NCBI GenBank assembly: GCA_009842245.1
Contig: VYFT01000037.1
Span: 1-64,000 of the forward strand
Reading direction: 5' to 3'
Origin: Gammaproteobacteria bacterium
GTDB taxonomy: Bacteria > Pseudomonadota > Gammaproteobacteria > Pseudomonadales > Azotimanducaceae
DNA: 64,000 nucleotides
Below the pieces are notes generated by a model. That model did not search any database. It saw only the letters and a list, made by a program, of their open reading frames with translations, and was not told where the DNA came from. Positions within the stretch are counted from its first letter, which is position 1; each line of letters begins with the position of its first letter. This document shows positions 38,858 to 47,894 of the stretch, piece by piece. Position numbers and translations under genes: made by a program.

Positions 38858-39988
38858 CTAATCAACGTACTCCCGAAGTCGATCGAACACTTCGGAAGTT
38901 TGATTGACCATCTTGCACATTTCGGCAGGCCAGAATTGCGAAATTCTGGGAAGATGCAGGTGTCCCAACGGAAACGACTTGCCCATATTTAACTGCAATA
39001 AGCGAGTACGGTATGCGATCTCGTTCGACAAGAAGCCACCTCCGGATCCACGCACACAAACTTCCCCTGCGAGTTCGTCCAAAGAATTAGCTTCAAACTC
39101 ACCTCGGCTTCGAGTCGCTACTACTCGATTGTCTCTAACGTTCCATGGTCCTTGAATATCCAACAGAATCTCGGTTGGTAGAGTAAATTCGAGAAATTCG
39201 GGACACTTCGTTAAACAGGGTGGATTTTTGCCATTTTTCACTGGAGTGTAGTCAAGGTTATCAAGAGCTGGCGTAGATCTTCGACGTCCGACGAAACGCT
39301 CGAGCTCAAAACTGTCGCGTCCCATACTCAATGTGAGCACAAATAGCGGCTCTCGTTCGAATCTTGGTTTGAGGACTCGTTCCACAATTCCTTTGTTGAA
39401 ATCTCGGTATCGTACCGGAAAAATGAAGACTTCTATTGGCACGGAGTCGCCATACATTTCTGCTAAGGTCAGTGCTACACTTGTAGAAGGATTGCTTTGT
39501 TTAATGTTCGAGTTTAGAAGAAATGGGTCAAAAGCGGTGAGTAACACTCGAGGTTCGTCCGTCGGAGCTGTTCTTGCGGCTTTGTTTGCGTAGTGTCGCG
39601 ATGTCGTTTCATGTATCGCGCACAATTCTGTTCTTACGTCTCGAGGAACTGACGCTCGGTTAAACCAGGAAAAGAAGTATTGGGTAAATAACCTTCCCCA
39701 ATAGATGGGCCGGTCATCAACCAACGTACCGTGCGAGCATTCCTTGATTGTGGTGGGGATAAGAGCTTCTGCTTGTCGGATTAGCAGCTGATCCAGTGAG
39801 AGCTCATCGTCAATGTGACGAAATCCAGCTTGACCGTAGAAGATATTTATAGCAAAGTCATCTATGTGCGCGCAAATCTTGGGAGCTTTTCGCCTTAGAT
39901 CGTGTAGTCTTCGTTGTTCGACGGTCCCACGACGCTGGTTTGCGATGTCTTCATCAAGACAATTCCACACGTCCATGATTACCGTCAT
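38858..39988 (-). CDS. Peptidase C15 (pyroglutamyl-peptidase)-like protein with Ser at the nucleophile position
   Basis: A 376-residue protein with about 145 N-terminal residues of unknown fold, then a region resembling pyroglutamyl peptidase I: VLLTAFDPF..NPSTSVAL (in place of VLVTGFEPF...NPS), LSMGRDSFELERF with the Glu230 candidate, GGGFLSNEIAYRTRLL, and GHLHLPRIS with the His candidate at 343 or 345. In the true enzyme the segment is AGxxxCN; here Ser321 stands at the Cys position. It may be inactive, or a serine variant with another role. The alignment is by eye and should be treated as likely rather than certain. Confidence 0.7.
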   Translation of the reverse strand: MTVIMDVWNCLDEDIANQRRGTVEQRRLHDLRRKAPKICAHIDDFAINIFYGQAGFRHIDDELSLDQLLIRQAEALIPTTIKECSHGTLVDDRPIYWGRLFTQYFFSWFNRASVPRDVRTELCAIHETTSRHYANKAARTAPTDEPRVLLTAFDPFLLNSNIKQSNPSTSVALTLAEMYGDSVPIEVFIFPVRYRDFNKGIVERVLKPRFEREPLFVLTLSMGRDSFELERFVGRRRSTPALDNLDYTPVKNGKNPPCLTKCPEFLEFTLPTEILLDIQGPWNVRDNRVVATRSRGEFEANSLDELAGEVCVRGSGGGFLSNEIAYRTRLLQLNMGKSFPLGHLHLPRISQFWPAEMCKMVNQTSEVFDRLREYVD

Positions 39989-40051
39989 TCTAGCTTGTCC
40001 GTCTGTTTGGTGGGCAAGCTGAAATAGTCGAATTTGGAATGAGTTAGCTTA

Positions 40052-41275
40052 TCACCCGGATTCGCGTTCTAACCATGATTGAATTCGATCCCAAGCTTCT
40101 GTCAACACTGGTATTGGTTGAGTCAAACTCATTCTTACGTACCGTCGCGTAACCGATCCGGAAGGAGTACCAGGAACGACCGACACGCCCGTTCCATCGA
40201 GTAATCGGCGCGCGAATTGGTCACTTGGTTCATGCACATCAATCATCACGAACATACCAGCCTCTGGGGATACAGCGGAAAACTGCGGAATCTGTGATAT
40301 GCGGTTCATTGTGTAATCTCGTCGGGCGCGGTATTCATTTCGCATACGTTCTACCGCATGCTCATCATGCAGTAGCGCTAGTGTCGCGGCATCTTGAATA
40401 AATGGACAACCGCTGAAAAACGTACTCAGAGCGATTTCTCTTAAATGTCGAGCAAACCCCTCCGAACTCAGCGTCCACCCCACGCGCCAGCCACTCATCG
40501 CGTGTGACTTAGACAGGCTATCGATGACGATTACGTTCTCAAAATTTGGAACTAACTTCGCTAAAGAAGTGTGTTTTTTCTCGTAATACATAACGGAGTA
40601 CACTTCGTCAGAGATTAACCAGAGATTTCTACGCCGGCACTCTTCGTAAAGCCTTACGAGCGACTCGGCGGGTACGATGTTGCCCATGGGGTTGGAAGGG
40701 GTATTCACTAGAACTCCAACAGTTTTCTCGTCTATCAGGTCTAAAACTCTGTCTACATCGAACCGAAAGTATGGTGGTGCTGTTACTGCCGCTCGTAACT
40801 CGACCCCCAAGCATACAAACGTTGATTCATACCCCAAATAGGTAGGTTGACAGGTAACGATGTTTTCGCCCGGATTGGCGATGGCACTGAGCGTCGCGTG
40901 AATAGCAGAAGTAGCACCGTTGAAGATCGAGAACTGTCGAGGTTCCATGCGTTTGCCAGTGACTTTGCTCTCAAGTTCTGCTAAAGCATTTCTGAGCGAC
41001 ATTTCGCCTGCAGAGTCAGAATAATGCGTGCGCTCTTTTTTGAGCGCTTCGATGACTCCTTCAATGATGTAGCTTGGCGTGGGGAAGTCTGGGTCACCAA
41101 TCGAAAGTGGAATGATGGCCTCCCCAGCCTGTTTTCGTTTCATTGCTTCGATGTGAACACTCCAAGCGGAAGTGTCAATCGCATCTAATCGCTGAACAGT
41201 ATCACTCGATGAGAGAGCTTTTCGGGAATGAACCGGCGTGCGAATCGCAGTGGTCTTTTCAGTCATTGAAGACAT
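40052..41275 (-). CDS. PLP-dependent aminotransferase, class I/II
   Basis: A fold-type I aminotransferase of 407 residues. Substrate/PLP motifs are IPLSIGDPDFPTP, FNGATSAIHATL, TPSNPMGN, SDEVYSVMYY, and the PLP lysine Lys256 in IDSLSKSHAMSGWRVGW, followed by VRMSLTQP with the carboxylate-binding Arg. The group includes aspartate/aromatic aminotransferases and DapL-like enzymes; the substrate cannot be told from sequence alone. The ATG at 41275 is preceded by GAGGTG, which is part of a long inverted repeat (see 41279-41340). Confidence 0.9.
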   Translation of the reverse strand: MSSMTEKTTAIRTPVHSRKALSSSDTVQRLDAIDTSAWSVHIEAMKRKQAGEAIIPLSIGDPDFPTPSYIIEGVIEALKKERTHYSDSAGEMSLRNALAELESKVTGKRMEPRQFSIFNGATSAIHATLSAIANPGENIVTCQPTYLGYESTFVCLGVELRAAVTAPPYFRFDVDRVLDLIDEKTVGVLVNTPSNPMGNIVPAESLVRLYEECRRRNLWLISDEVYSVMYYEKKHTSLAKLVPNFENVIVIDSLSKSHAMSGWRVGWTLSSEGFARHLREIALSTFFSGCPFIQDAATLALLHDEHAVERMRNEYRARRDYTMNRISQIPQFSAVSPEAGMFVMIDVHEPSDQFARRLLDGTGVSVVPGTPSGSVTRRYVRMSLTQPIPVLTEAWDRIQSWLERESG

Positions 41276-41278
41276 AGC

Positions 41279-41340
41279 ATTTACACCTCGAAATACGGTA
41301 CCGATTGAACTCTCATTATAGTGCTTTGACAGGTGTAAAT
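41279..41340 (-). promoter_or_regulatory. Promoter with perfect 10-base inverted repeat spanning a TATAAT box
   Basis: ATTTACACCT (41279-41288) and AGGTGTAAAT (41331-41340) are perfect inverted copies with centres 52 bases apart, close to five helical turns. On the minus strand a perfect TATAAT lies between them, and the downstream arm contains the ribosome site of the aminotransferase gene. The upstream arm precedes the expected transcription start, so the pairing acts at DNA level if it acts at all. The arms contain TTTACA/TGTAAA, the half-site of TyrR-type boxes, but a full TyrR box is not present. Confidence 0.45.
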
Positions 41341-41380
41341 AAATGTGTGTGTGTGTTCAAAGAGACCGTTCAAATTGCAC

Positions 41381-41962
41381 TCATTTGCTTACAAACGGGT
41401 GGTCTTTAACGTAGTATCTGTAGGGTAATTCAAGACCCTCTGACAGACCGATTCGAGACGATCGACAAATGTCGAATTTTCTTTGCTCCTCGTAGTCGTA
41501 AATTGAAAGTACGCTGCGAGTGAGATCAATTGCACTGTGTTGTCGATTGACTCCTAGTGCCGCAGTCAACTTTCCTGGGCCATTACCCAACTGAATTTTT
41601 GTTTTTGCGCGAGGTCGGCGTTGTTGCATGATCTCGATACCGTCAATGGGTTCGATCGCTCGCAGTAGCACGCAACCGGCGGTGCCTTCTGGGTCTGACA
41701 CGATGTTCATGCAGTGATACATGCCATAAATCAGATAAACATATGTAAAGCCTGGTGGCCCCCACTGAACTGCGGTACGTGGTGTCTTACCTCGCGCCGC
41801 ATGAGAAGCGGGATCGTTTGCTGCGAGGTAAGCTTCGGTTTCGACGATCAAACCTGAGGTAAATTGGTCGTTGATACGACTAACCAGCAAACATCCTATC
41901 AATTTGCTCGCGAGCTCTAAGGCGGGTACGTCATAGAATTCCCGTGGGAGTGCGTTGTTCAA
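41381..41962 (-). CDS. DNA-3-methyladenine glycosylase (AAG/MPG family)
   Basis: This base-excision repair enzyme removes 3-methyladenine and other alkylated or deaminated purines. The 193-residue protein shows GLIVETEAYLAANDPASHA (with the catalytic Glu), PGFTYVYLIYGMYHCMN, GCVLLRAIEPIDG and LGNGPGKLTAALG, the diagnostic set for the AAG family (not AlkA or Tag). Length is normal for bacterial members. Start ATG 41962. Confidence 0.95.
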   Translation of the reverse strand: MNNALPREFYDVPALELASKLIGCLLVSRINDQFTSGLIVETEAYLAANDPASHAARGKTPRTAVQWGPPGFTYVYLIYGMYHCMNIVSDPEGTAGCVLLRAIEPIDGIEIMQQRRPRAKTKIQLGNGPGKLTAALGVNRQHSAIDLTRSVLSIYDYEEQRKFDICRSSRIGLSEGLELPYRYYVKDHPFVSK

Positions 41963-42125
41963 TGGTTCCTATGGATCTCGCATCAACCTAATGAATGGTA
42001 CTTCGGTGAACCGAGAACGATTTAGAAATTCGCATTTTTCAAGATTTCACAAACGGACTCGAAGTTCTATCAACGCGTGTTTAGGATGACACAGAAGCTG
42101 TATTTGAGAAGCGCAAAATTTCGAC

Positions 42126-42671
42126 TTAGTTGTTATGGAGTTTTTCGTCCGGCGCGCTCGCAACACTTGGTAACTCCCACCGTAAAGCTACGTACTCCAA
42201 TACTTTCTCGTAGATCTCTCGTTCTCCCACTCCAGTAGACGCACAGTCATAGAACTTAGTCCCTAAGTTCTCACCATGAATGGAAGAGGCGGTATATTCA
42301 CGTTGAAACTGAAGCTTTATTCTGAGTTTTGTCACATCAGTCCGGGGTTCTGAAATAAAAATGTTCATTTTGGAGCGCCGACTTCCAAGCATGTGTCCCT
42401 TTGGACAATCTGCGTACTTATCGTCTTTAATTGAAGAATGAAACGATCTTTCTGCAAAGATGATTCCGCTGTCTTCTTCCGAACGTGAAATCGGAATTTT
42501 CTGAGATGAGAAGTAATGAATCGCGCCGTCCCAAACCAAGTCCTTTGGGGCTTCAATTATGAAGTTTCGCTGGATCATTCTTGGTTCCGGAAAACTAGCG
42601 CATCCACCAATTCCCACTATGATGAACACAATAGTCGAGGAAACGAACCAATGCTTCAAGAAACTATTCAT
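42126..42671 (-). CDS. Putative lipoprotein of unknown function
   Basis: A 181-residue protein with a signal of the lipoprotein type (IIVGIGGCASF, Cys24 the likely lipidation site) and no family I recognise. After the signal it contains a segment RNFIIEAPKDLVWDGAIHYF reminiscent of small envelope lipoproteins with a BLC-like or YajI-like mixed fold, but the resemblance is weak. GAGG lies nine bases before the ATG. The gene is divergent from the fumarase gene. Confidence 0.65.
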   Translation of the reverse strand: MNSFLKHWFVSSTIVFIIVGIGGCASFPEPRMIQRNFIIEAPKDLVWDGAIHYFSSQKIPISRSEEDSGIIFAERSFHSSIKDDKYADCPKGHMLGSRRSKMNIFISEPRTDVTKLRIKLQFQREYTASSIHGENLGTKFYDCASTGVGEREIYEKVLEYVALRWELPSVASAPDEKLHNN

Positions 42672-42700
42672 AGATAAAACCTCGTGTTTGGATTCAGTTT

Positions 42701-42710
42701 ACCGATCGGT
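42701..42710. promoter_or_regulatory. Perfect 10-base palindrome ACCGATCGGT
   Basis: ACCGATCGGT lies 30 bases upstream of the lipoprotein start codon on the minus strand. Palindromes of this kind are common operators for TetR-type repressors. No regulator is nearby, and one short palindrome can arise by chance. Confidence 0.3.
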
Positions 42711-42894
42711 GCTTGAATTTGAATTGTCGATTACGAAGGATCGGATGTTAGGGCAGGGGTACGCGTTTCTATTCAAGAGTATTTTCCATGCTCGTTGGTG
42801 AATAATATTCTGTTCATTAATGTGAAACTACTCCGAGACACCAAGACAGAAACAGTTTACCTTTATATCTGAAAAGTACAAAGTCAAAATTCAT

Positions 42895-44412
42895 ATGGCC
42901 GAGATCAAAGAAGAACATCTAATTCAGAGCGTCGCGGACGCTTTGCAATACGTTTCGTACTATCACCCACCCGATTTCATTCGGGCAATGGTTGCCGCAT
43001 GGGAACGTGAGGAATCCCCCGCCGCAAAGGATGCCATTCGTCAGGTGCTAGTGAATTCTCGCATGTGTTACCTTGGTAAACGTCCCATCTGTCAAGACAC
43101 AGGAATCGTAATAGTTTTTCTAGAAGTGGGTATGCATGTCCGATGGGACACCGATCGTAGCATTGACGATATGGTGAATGAAGGTGTTCGCCGCGCGTAT
43201 TTGAATTCAGAAAATCCCTTACGTGGCTCAGTTCTTGCAGACCCAGATGGTGCAAGAAAGAACACTAAAGACAATACTCCCGCTGTGATTCATACCAAAA
43301 TCGTCCCGGGAGATACTGTGGTTGTCGAGGTATCCGCAAAGGGTGGGGGGAGCGAGCACAAAGCAAAGTTTACTGTTCTGGAATCTTCGTCTTCAGTGGT
43401 AGATTGGATTCTGAAAGTGGTTCCTGAAATGGGCTCTGGTTGGTGTCCACCTGGAATGCTCGGAATCGGAATCGGAGGCAGTCCAGAAAAAGCTATGCTG
43501 TTAGCAAAAGAAAGTCTAATGGAACCAATTGACATCCAAGATTTAATTGAACGAGGACCGTCCAATCGTGCAGAAGAACTTCGTCTTGAACTGTATGCTC
43601 GTGTAAATGCTCTCGGCATCGGTGCTCAGGGGTTAGGGGGTCTCACTACTGTTCTAGATGTGAAAGTCCGCGACTACCCAACTCATGCGGCAAATAAACC
43701 GGTAGCGGTGATTCCTAACTGTATCGCTACAAGACACGTGCAATTTGAACTAGACGGGTCTGGCGTCGCACAATTTACACCGCCAGACTTCTCTCTGTGG
43801 CCCGATTTAGATTATGAAGCCGAGGCTAATGCACGCCGAGTTGATCTCGATACCCTAACAAAAGAGTCAATTAAAGATTGGCGAGTCGGAGAAGTAGTAC
43901 TTCTATCAGGGAAGATCCTTACTGGTCGCGATGCAGCCCACAAACGTCTCTGCGATTTATTGGATCGTGGTCAATCTTTACCCGTTGATCTGAACGGTCG
44001 ATTCTTGTACTACGTTGGCCCAGTTGACAGTGTACGGGATGAAGTCATTGGACCGGCGGGACCTACGACGGCGACGAGAATGGATCGATTCACGGATCAA
44101 ATTCTGGGTACGGGTTTGTTGGGCATGATCGGTAAAGCCGAACGTAGTGCTAAAACGTGTCAGGACATCGCGAAGCACCGCGCGGTTTACCTCATCGCAG
44201 TGGGTGGAGCTGCATACCTAATTTCCAAGTCGATTGTGGGCGCTCAGCGGATTGCGTTTGAAGAGCTAGGAATGGAAGCGATTCACGAGTTCGAGGTTCG
44301 AGATATGCCAGTAATGGTGGCGGTAGATTCTCTTGGAAATTCCGTCCACCAACAAGGTCCAAAGAGTTGGCAAGTCGAATTAGATTCGAAGATTCCAGTT
44401 ACCAGTCTTTGA
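42895..44412 (+). CDS. Fumarate hydratase, class I (iron-sulfur)
   Basis: Class I fumarase interconverts fumarate and malate with a [4Fe-4S] cluster. The 505-residue single-chain protein fuses the alpha (about 1-290) and beta (about 300-505) parts. Probable cluster ligands are Cys66 (CQDTG), Cys184 (GSGWCPPGMLGIGIGG) and Cys276 (PNCIATRH). The beta part carries LLSGKILTGRDAAHKR, YVGPVD and GPTTATRMD. This matches FumA/FumB-type enzymes. The closely related L(+)-tartrate dehydratase is less likely for a fused chain. Start ATG 42895. Confidence 0.95.
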   Translation: MAEIKEEHLIQSVADALQYVSYYHPPDFIRAMVAAWEREESPAAKDAIRQVLVNSRMCYLGKRPICQDTGIVIVFLEVGMHVRWDTDRSIDDMVNEGVRRAYLNSENPLRGSVLADPDGARKNTKDNTPAVIHTKIVPGDTVVVEVSAKGGGSEHKAKFTVLESSSSVVDWILKVVPEMGSGWCPPGMLGIGIGGSPEKAMLLAKESLMEPIDIQDLIERGPSNRAEELRLELYARVNALGIGAQGLGGLTTVLDVKVRDYPTHAANKPVAVIPNCIATRHVQFELDGSGVAQFTPPDFSLWPDLDYEAEANARRVDLDTLTKESIKDWRVGEVVLLSGKILTGRDAAHKRLCDLLDRGQSLPVDLNGRFLYYVGPVDSVRDEVIGPAGPTTATRMDRFTDQILGTGLLGMIGKAERSAKTCQDIAKHRAVYLIAVGGAAYLISKSIVGAQRIAFEELGMEAIHEFEVRDMPVMVAVDSLGNSVHQQGPKSWQVELDSKIPVTSL

Positions 44413-44732
44413 CACCTTGTACTGAGCGCATTCTTCACTTTGTCGCGCCCGATCCTGAATGGGTATGTTCATAGCAAGCCTTTGATGACACACACGTATC
44501 AAATACGTTTACCAATAATCAAATTTGTATGTTTTCATGTACAGTTTGTGATATGCTTCGTCTCTATAATTTGCCGACTTAATTTGATCTGCCCACGAGG
44601 ACTCTTTCGTAGTTCAGAAGCGGTTTCTCTGGTTACATGAAATTAACACTCTCGCACGTTTGTTTTCCTGTTTTCATCAGTTCGGTGTGTGTACGATTAA
44701 AGCACCTGGAATATTGCTCAGATTGATCAAAC
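44413..44732. other. Intergenic region without a supported gene
   Basis: About 320 AT-rich bases between fumarase and the exporter operon. No tRNA, convincing small gene or T-run hairpin was found. It presumably contains the promoter for the downstream exporter operon. Confidence 0.35.
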
Positions 44733-45995
44733 ATGACTGATTCAAATCACGAACTCGAGCAGAAAGTTCAAGGTCTTCGTATTGACCGTTCATCGGGACG
44801 CAGAAAGTTCCCACGGCCTTGGCTTGTGTTTTTGATTATTTCGGTGATCGTTGGACCTTCGCTATTTGCTGGGTATTGGTTTTTTCTCTCCGGTCGTGGG
44901 GTGCTGGAGGTGGAAGCTGCGCCCGTTCGAGCAGCAACATCACAAGTTTCAGATAGCACTGTGCTAGAGGGTACAGGGTACGTGGTTGCGCGACGTCAAA
45001 CAACGGTAAGTTCAAAGACAACCGGCAGGGTCGAGGTGGTGTACGTCGAAGAAGGGATGGTGGTCGAAGACAATCAACTGTTAGCGACTCTTGATGACAC
45101 CCGCCAGCAGACCACTCTTGAACTTGCACTTGCCCAGGTCGACGAAATCCTGGCTTCGATAAAGGAGCTTGATGTTCAGATCAAGCAAGCAGAACTCGAT
45201 CTTGAAAGAGTAAACAAACTTGTTGTTGACAATATGGTCAGTCAAGATCGTGTCGATCAGACTCAGTTAAGACTCGATGGTTTGGTCGCGCAGAAACAGC
45301 GCTTAGAGAAGAGTGTCGCGGTGGCTCAAAAAAATGTCACTCTGAGAGAGCAGGAACTGGATGACACTAACATTCGCGCTCCATTCAAAGGGGTCGTAAT
45401 TGCAAAAGCGGCTCAACCTGGAGAAATGATTTCACCAATATCGGCTGGTGGTGGTTTCACGCGAACCGGTATCTGTACCATCGTCGATATGGATTCAATT
45501 GAAGTTCAAGTTGATGTCAACGAAAAATATATCAATCGAGTATCGCCGGGTCAGCCAGCAACGGTTACGTTAGTATCTTATCCAGAGACTCGCCTTCCTG
45601 CTGAAGTGATCGCCATTATCCCAACTGCAGACCGTGCGAGGTCAACAGTGCGCGTTCGTATTGCGTTTCTTGAGCGTGATCCTCGAGTACTACCAGACAT
45701 GGGCGTGAAGGTATCTTTTTTTGAGGAAGGAACAACAATTGAGGCAAGTGACGACATTCCGTTGGGAGTGGATGTACCCCCCAGCGCGGTCTTGCTTGAA
45801 GATGGACTGCACTATGTTTGGTTGATAGAGAGTGACAAAATTAGACGTAAGAAAGTAGAAGTAATCACTTCGACATCAGTTGGTATGACTCGGTTGGTCG
45901 ATGATTTTGAGCGAGGAGCGAGAGTGGTGAATAATCTAGATCAACTCGATTTAGCTAGATTTGAAAACGGCTTGCAAGTGAAGGTAGTCAATTAG
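44733..45995 (+). CDS. Membrane-fusion (HlyD/MacA-like) adaptor of an ABC exporter
   Basis: The 420-residue protein has one inner-membrane segment (about 31-52), a first barrel/lipoyl half with VLEGTGYVVARRQTTVSSKTTG (positions about 80-100), a coiled-coil hairpin (about 130-210), the second lipoyl half NIRAPFKGVVIAKAAQPGEM, and a beta-barrel domain. This is the standard MacA/HlyD plan. With the ATPase and two FtsX-type permeases downstream it forms an exporter for an unknown compound. Confidence 0.9.
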   Translation: MTDSNHELEQKVQGLRIDRSSGRRKFPRPWLVFLIISVIVGPSLFAGYWFFLSGRGVLEVEAAPVRAATSQVSDSTVLEGTGYVVARRQTTVSSKTTGRVEVVYVEEGMVVEDNQLLATLDDTRQQTTLELALAQVDEILASIKELDVQIKQAELDLERVNKLVVDNMVSQDRVDQTQLRLDGLVAQKQRLEKSVAVAQKNVTLREQELDDTNIRAPFKGVVIAKAAQPGEMISPISAGGGFTRTGICTIVDMDSIEVQVDVNEKYINRVSPGQPATVTLVSYPETRLPAEVIAIIPTADRARSTVRVRIAFLERDPRVLPDMGVKVSFFEEGTTIEASDDIPLGVDVPPSAVLLEDGLHYVWLIESDKIRRKKVEVITSTSVGMTRLVDDFERGARVVNNLDQLDLARFENGLQVKVVN

Positions 45996-46011
45996 TTTGG
46001 AGCAGAAATAA

Positions 46012-46722
46012 GTGGCACTGATCAATCTGGAAAACGTTTGCAAGTCGTATAAAAAAGGCCGAGATCGCGTCGATGTACTCAATAACATCTCGTTTCGTGT
46101 CGCGGTGGGCGATTTCGTCGCGTTGATGGGACCATCTGGCAGTGGAAAGACGACATTGCTCAATCTCATCGGAGGCTTAGATCGTCCTTCTGCCGGTACA
46201 GTTGTTGTGAATGAACAAGATCTGAGTGATCTATCCTCGGGTAGACTCGCACGTTGGCGTTCAGAGAGTATCGGGTTCGTATTTCAGTTTTATAACTTGC
46301 TACCGGTTTTAACAGCAAGACAAAACATCGAACTACCTTTATTGTTGACGAAATTGGGTGGGAGACAACGCAGGAAGAACGCTCAGCTCGCACTAGATAT
46401 CGTGGGTTTAAGTGACCGAGAGCAACATACTCCAGCTCGTTTGTCTGGAGGGCAACAGCAGCGAGTCGCAATCGCACGAGCGATAGTCGCGGATCCGAAG
46501 ATACTCGTGTGTGATGAACCTACGGGCGATTTGGATCGATCAACCGCCATAGAAATATTGCGGTTGCTCCAAATATTGAATACGGAACATGACAAAACCA
46601 TCATCATGGTGACTCACGACCCTAAAGCGGCCGAATACGCGAAACGAACCATGCTGTTGGATAAGGGCAAGTTAGTTAGTCGTTCATCTCAACCTGAGGT
46701 GGAAGCAGAGGTCGAGGCATGA
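46012..46722 (+). CDS. ABC exporter ATP-binding protein (MacB/LolD-like)
   Basis: A 236-residue ATPase with Walker A GPSGSGKTT, FVFQFYNLLPVLTARQN, signature [14 protein letters not shown], Walker B ILVCDEPTGDLD and the switch His in MVTHDPKAA. The FxxYNLLPxLTAxxN motif is typical of MacB/LolD/FtsE-type ATPases that partner FtsX-like permeases. Its GTG start lies 16 bases after the adaptor gene and its stop overlaps the next ATG. Confidence 0.93.
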   Translation: MALINLENVCKSYKKGRDRVDVLNNISFRVAVGDFVALMGPSGSGKTTLLNLIGGLDRPSAGTVVVNEQDLSDLSSGRLARWRSESIGFVFQFYNLLPVLTARQNIELPLLLTKLGGRQRRKNAQLALDIVGLSDREQHTPARLSGGQQQRVAIARAIVADPKILVCDEPTGDLDRSTAIEILRLLQILNTEHDKTIIMVTHDPKAAEYAKRTMLLDKGKLVSRSSQPEVEAEVEA

Positions 46723-47861
46723 CTACGTTTGGTTTTTTAGTAAAGAGCATGTTTCGCCGCAAATTACTGGTCACCTTAAGCATGCTATCTCTGATTACAG
46801 CGTTCATATTGTTCATTCTCCTCCGATCGGTGGCGGTCTTATTTAGTGGAGTCTTAGAAGATGTAAGCGATGTTCGCATGCAGACCGCCTCAAAGTATGC
46901 GATCATTTTTTTACTACCTCATCGCTACGGTGAGGAAATAGCATCCGTGGAGGGCGTCGTTGACGTCACCCACGCGTCTTGGTTTGGCGGTGCTCTTAAA
47001 GAAGGAGACGATAGTGCGATGACCTTCGCGGTGGATCCATCCACGTATTTCGATGTATACGACAATTACCACATCTCGACAGAACACCTAAACGCATTTT
47101 TGGAGCTTCGGACTGCCGCTGTTGCACCTGAAAATATCATGGAAAGATATGACTTAGAAGTCGGCCAGAAGGTACCAGTGGTTAGCACAATTTTTCCCAC
47201 GGCAAACGGGGAACCATGGATATTCGATCTAGTAGGGACTTATCGCTCAGACAGTGAAACGGACTTTTTACCGTTCTTGTTTCACTATGAGTATCTCAAG
47301 GAAGCGACTGGTGTATCCGATGTCGGTTGGTACACCTTTACCATCGCGGATTCAGAAAAAGCTTCGGAAATTGCGCAGATTGTCGATTCGAAATTTGAGA
47401 ATTCATCCGATGAAACTAAGACAATGACGGAGTCGCAAGCGTTCCGGGACATGATGCAGCAGTTTGGTGACATTAGTTTGATGATGAATGGAATTATCGG
47501 AGCAGTATTTTTCACTATGTTGTTGTTAACTGCTAATACGATGATTCACAGTTATCGTCAACGTATACCCGATTTTGCCGTCTTAAAGACACTGGGTTTT
47601 TCCGACGGCAAAGTAGCGCGTTTTATGATGTTCGAGAGTCTGTTATTTTGCTTGACAAGTGCTACCGTTGGTATTGGTTTTGCCGTCTTAGTGCTTGCTC
47701 TAGTCGGCCCCTTTCTCCCCGCTGGACTTGTTCTAGTTGTTACGCCAAACACGCTACTTTGGGGAGGTTGTATCGCAGTTGCGTTGGCGCTTGTAATCGG
47801 ATTTATTCCTGCTTACAGTGCGAACCGATTGGTGATCGTCAATGCTTTGCACGCAAGGTAG
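46719..47861 (+). CDS. FtsX-like ABC exporter permease 1
   Basis: A 380-residue permease with the MacB-type plan: an N-terminal membrane segment (about 13-33), a large periplasmic domain (about 40-260), and three C-terminal membrane segments (about 265-290, 310-340, 345-370) with the FtsX motif FAVLKTLGFSDGKV. The start overlaps the ATPase stop (ATGA). The protein differs from the next gene, so the exporter is probably a heterodimer. Confidence 0.9.
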   Translation: MTTFGFLVKSMFRRKLLVTLSMLSLITAFILFILLRSVAVLFSGVLEDVSDVRMQTASKYAIIFLLPHRYGEEIASVEGVVDVTHASWFGGALKEGDDSAMTFAVDPSTYFDVYDNYHISTEHLNAFLELRTAAVAPENIMERYDLEVGQKVPVVSTIFPTANGEPWIFDLVGTYRSDSETDFLPFLFHYEYLKEATGVSDVGWYTFTIADSEKASEIAQIVDSKFENSSDETKTMTESQAFRDMMQQFGDISLMMNGIIGAVFFTMLLLTANTMIHSYRQRIPDFAVLKTLGFSDGKVARFMMFESLLFCLTSATVGIGFAVLVLALVGPFLPAGLVLVVTPNTLLWGGCIAVALALVIGFIPAYSANRLVIVNALHAR

Positions 47862-47894
47862 TACCGGTCAGGCATCGCTGAGCTCGATTTTAAA

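Noticed and set aside
41344..41356. GT dinucleotide run as a phase-variation tract
   Set aside because: Only about six units, and upstream of rather than within the promoter core; too short to support a claim.
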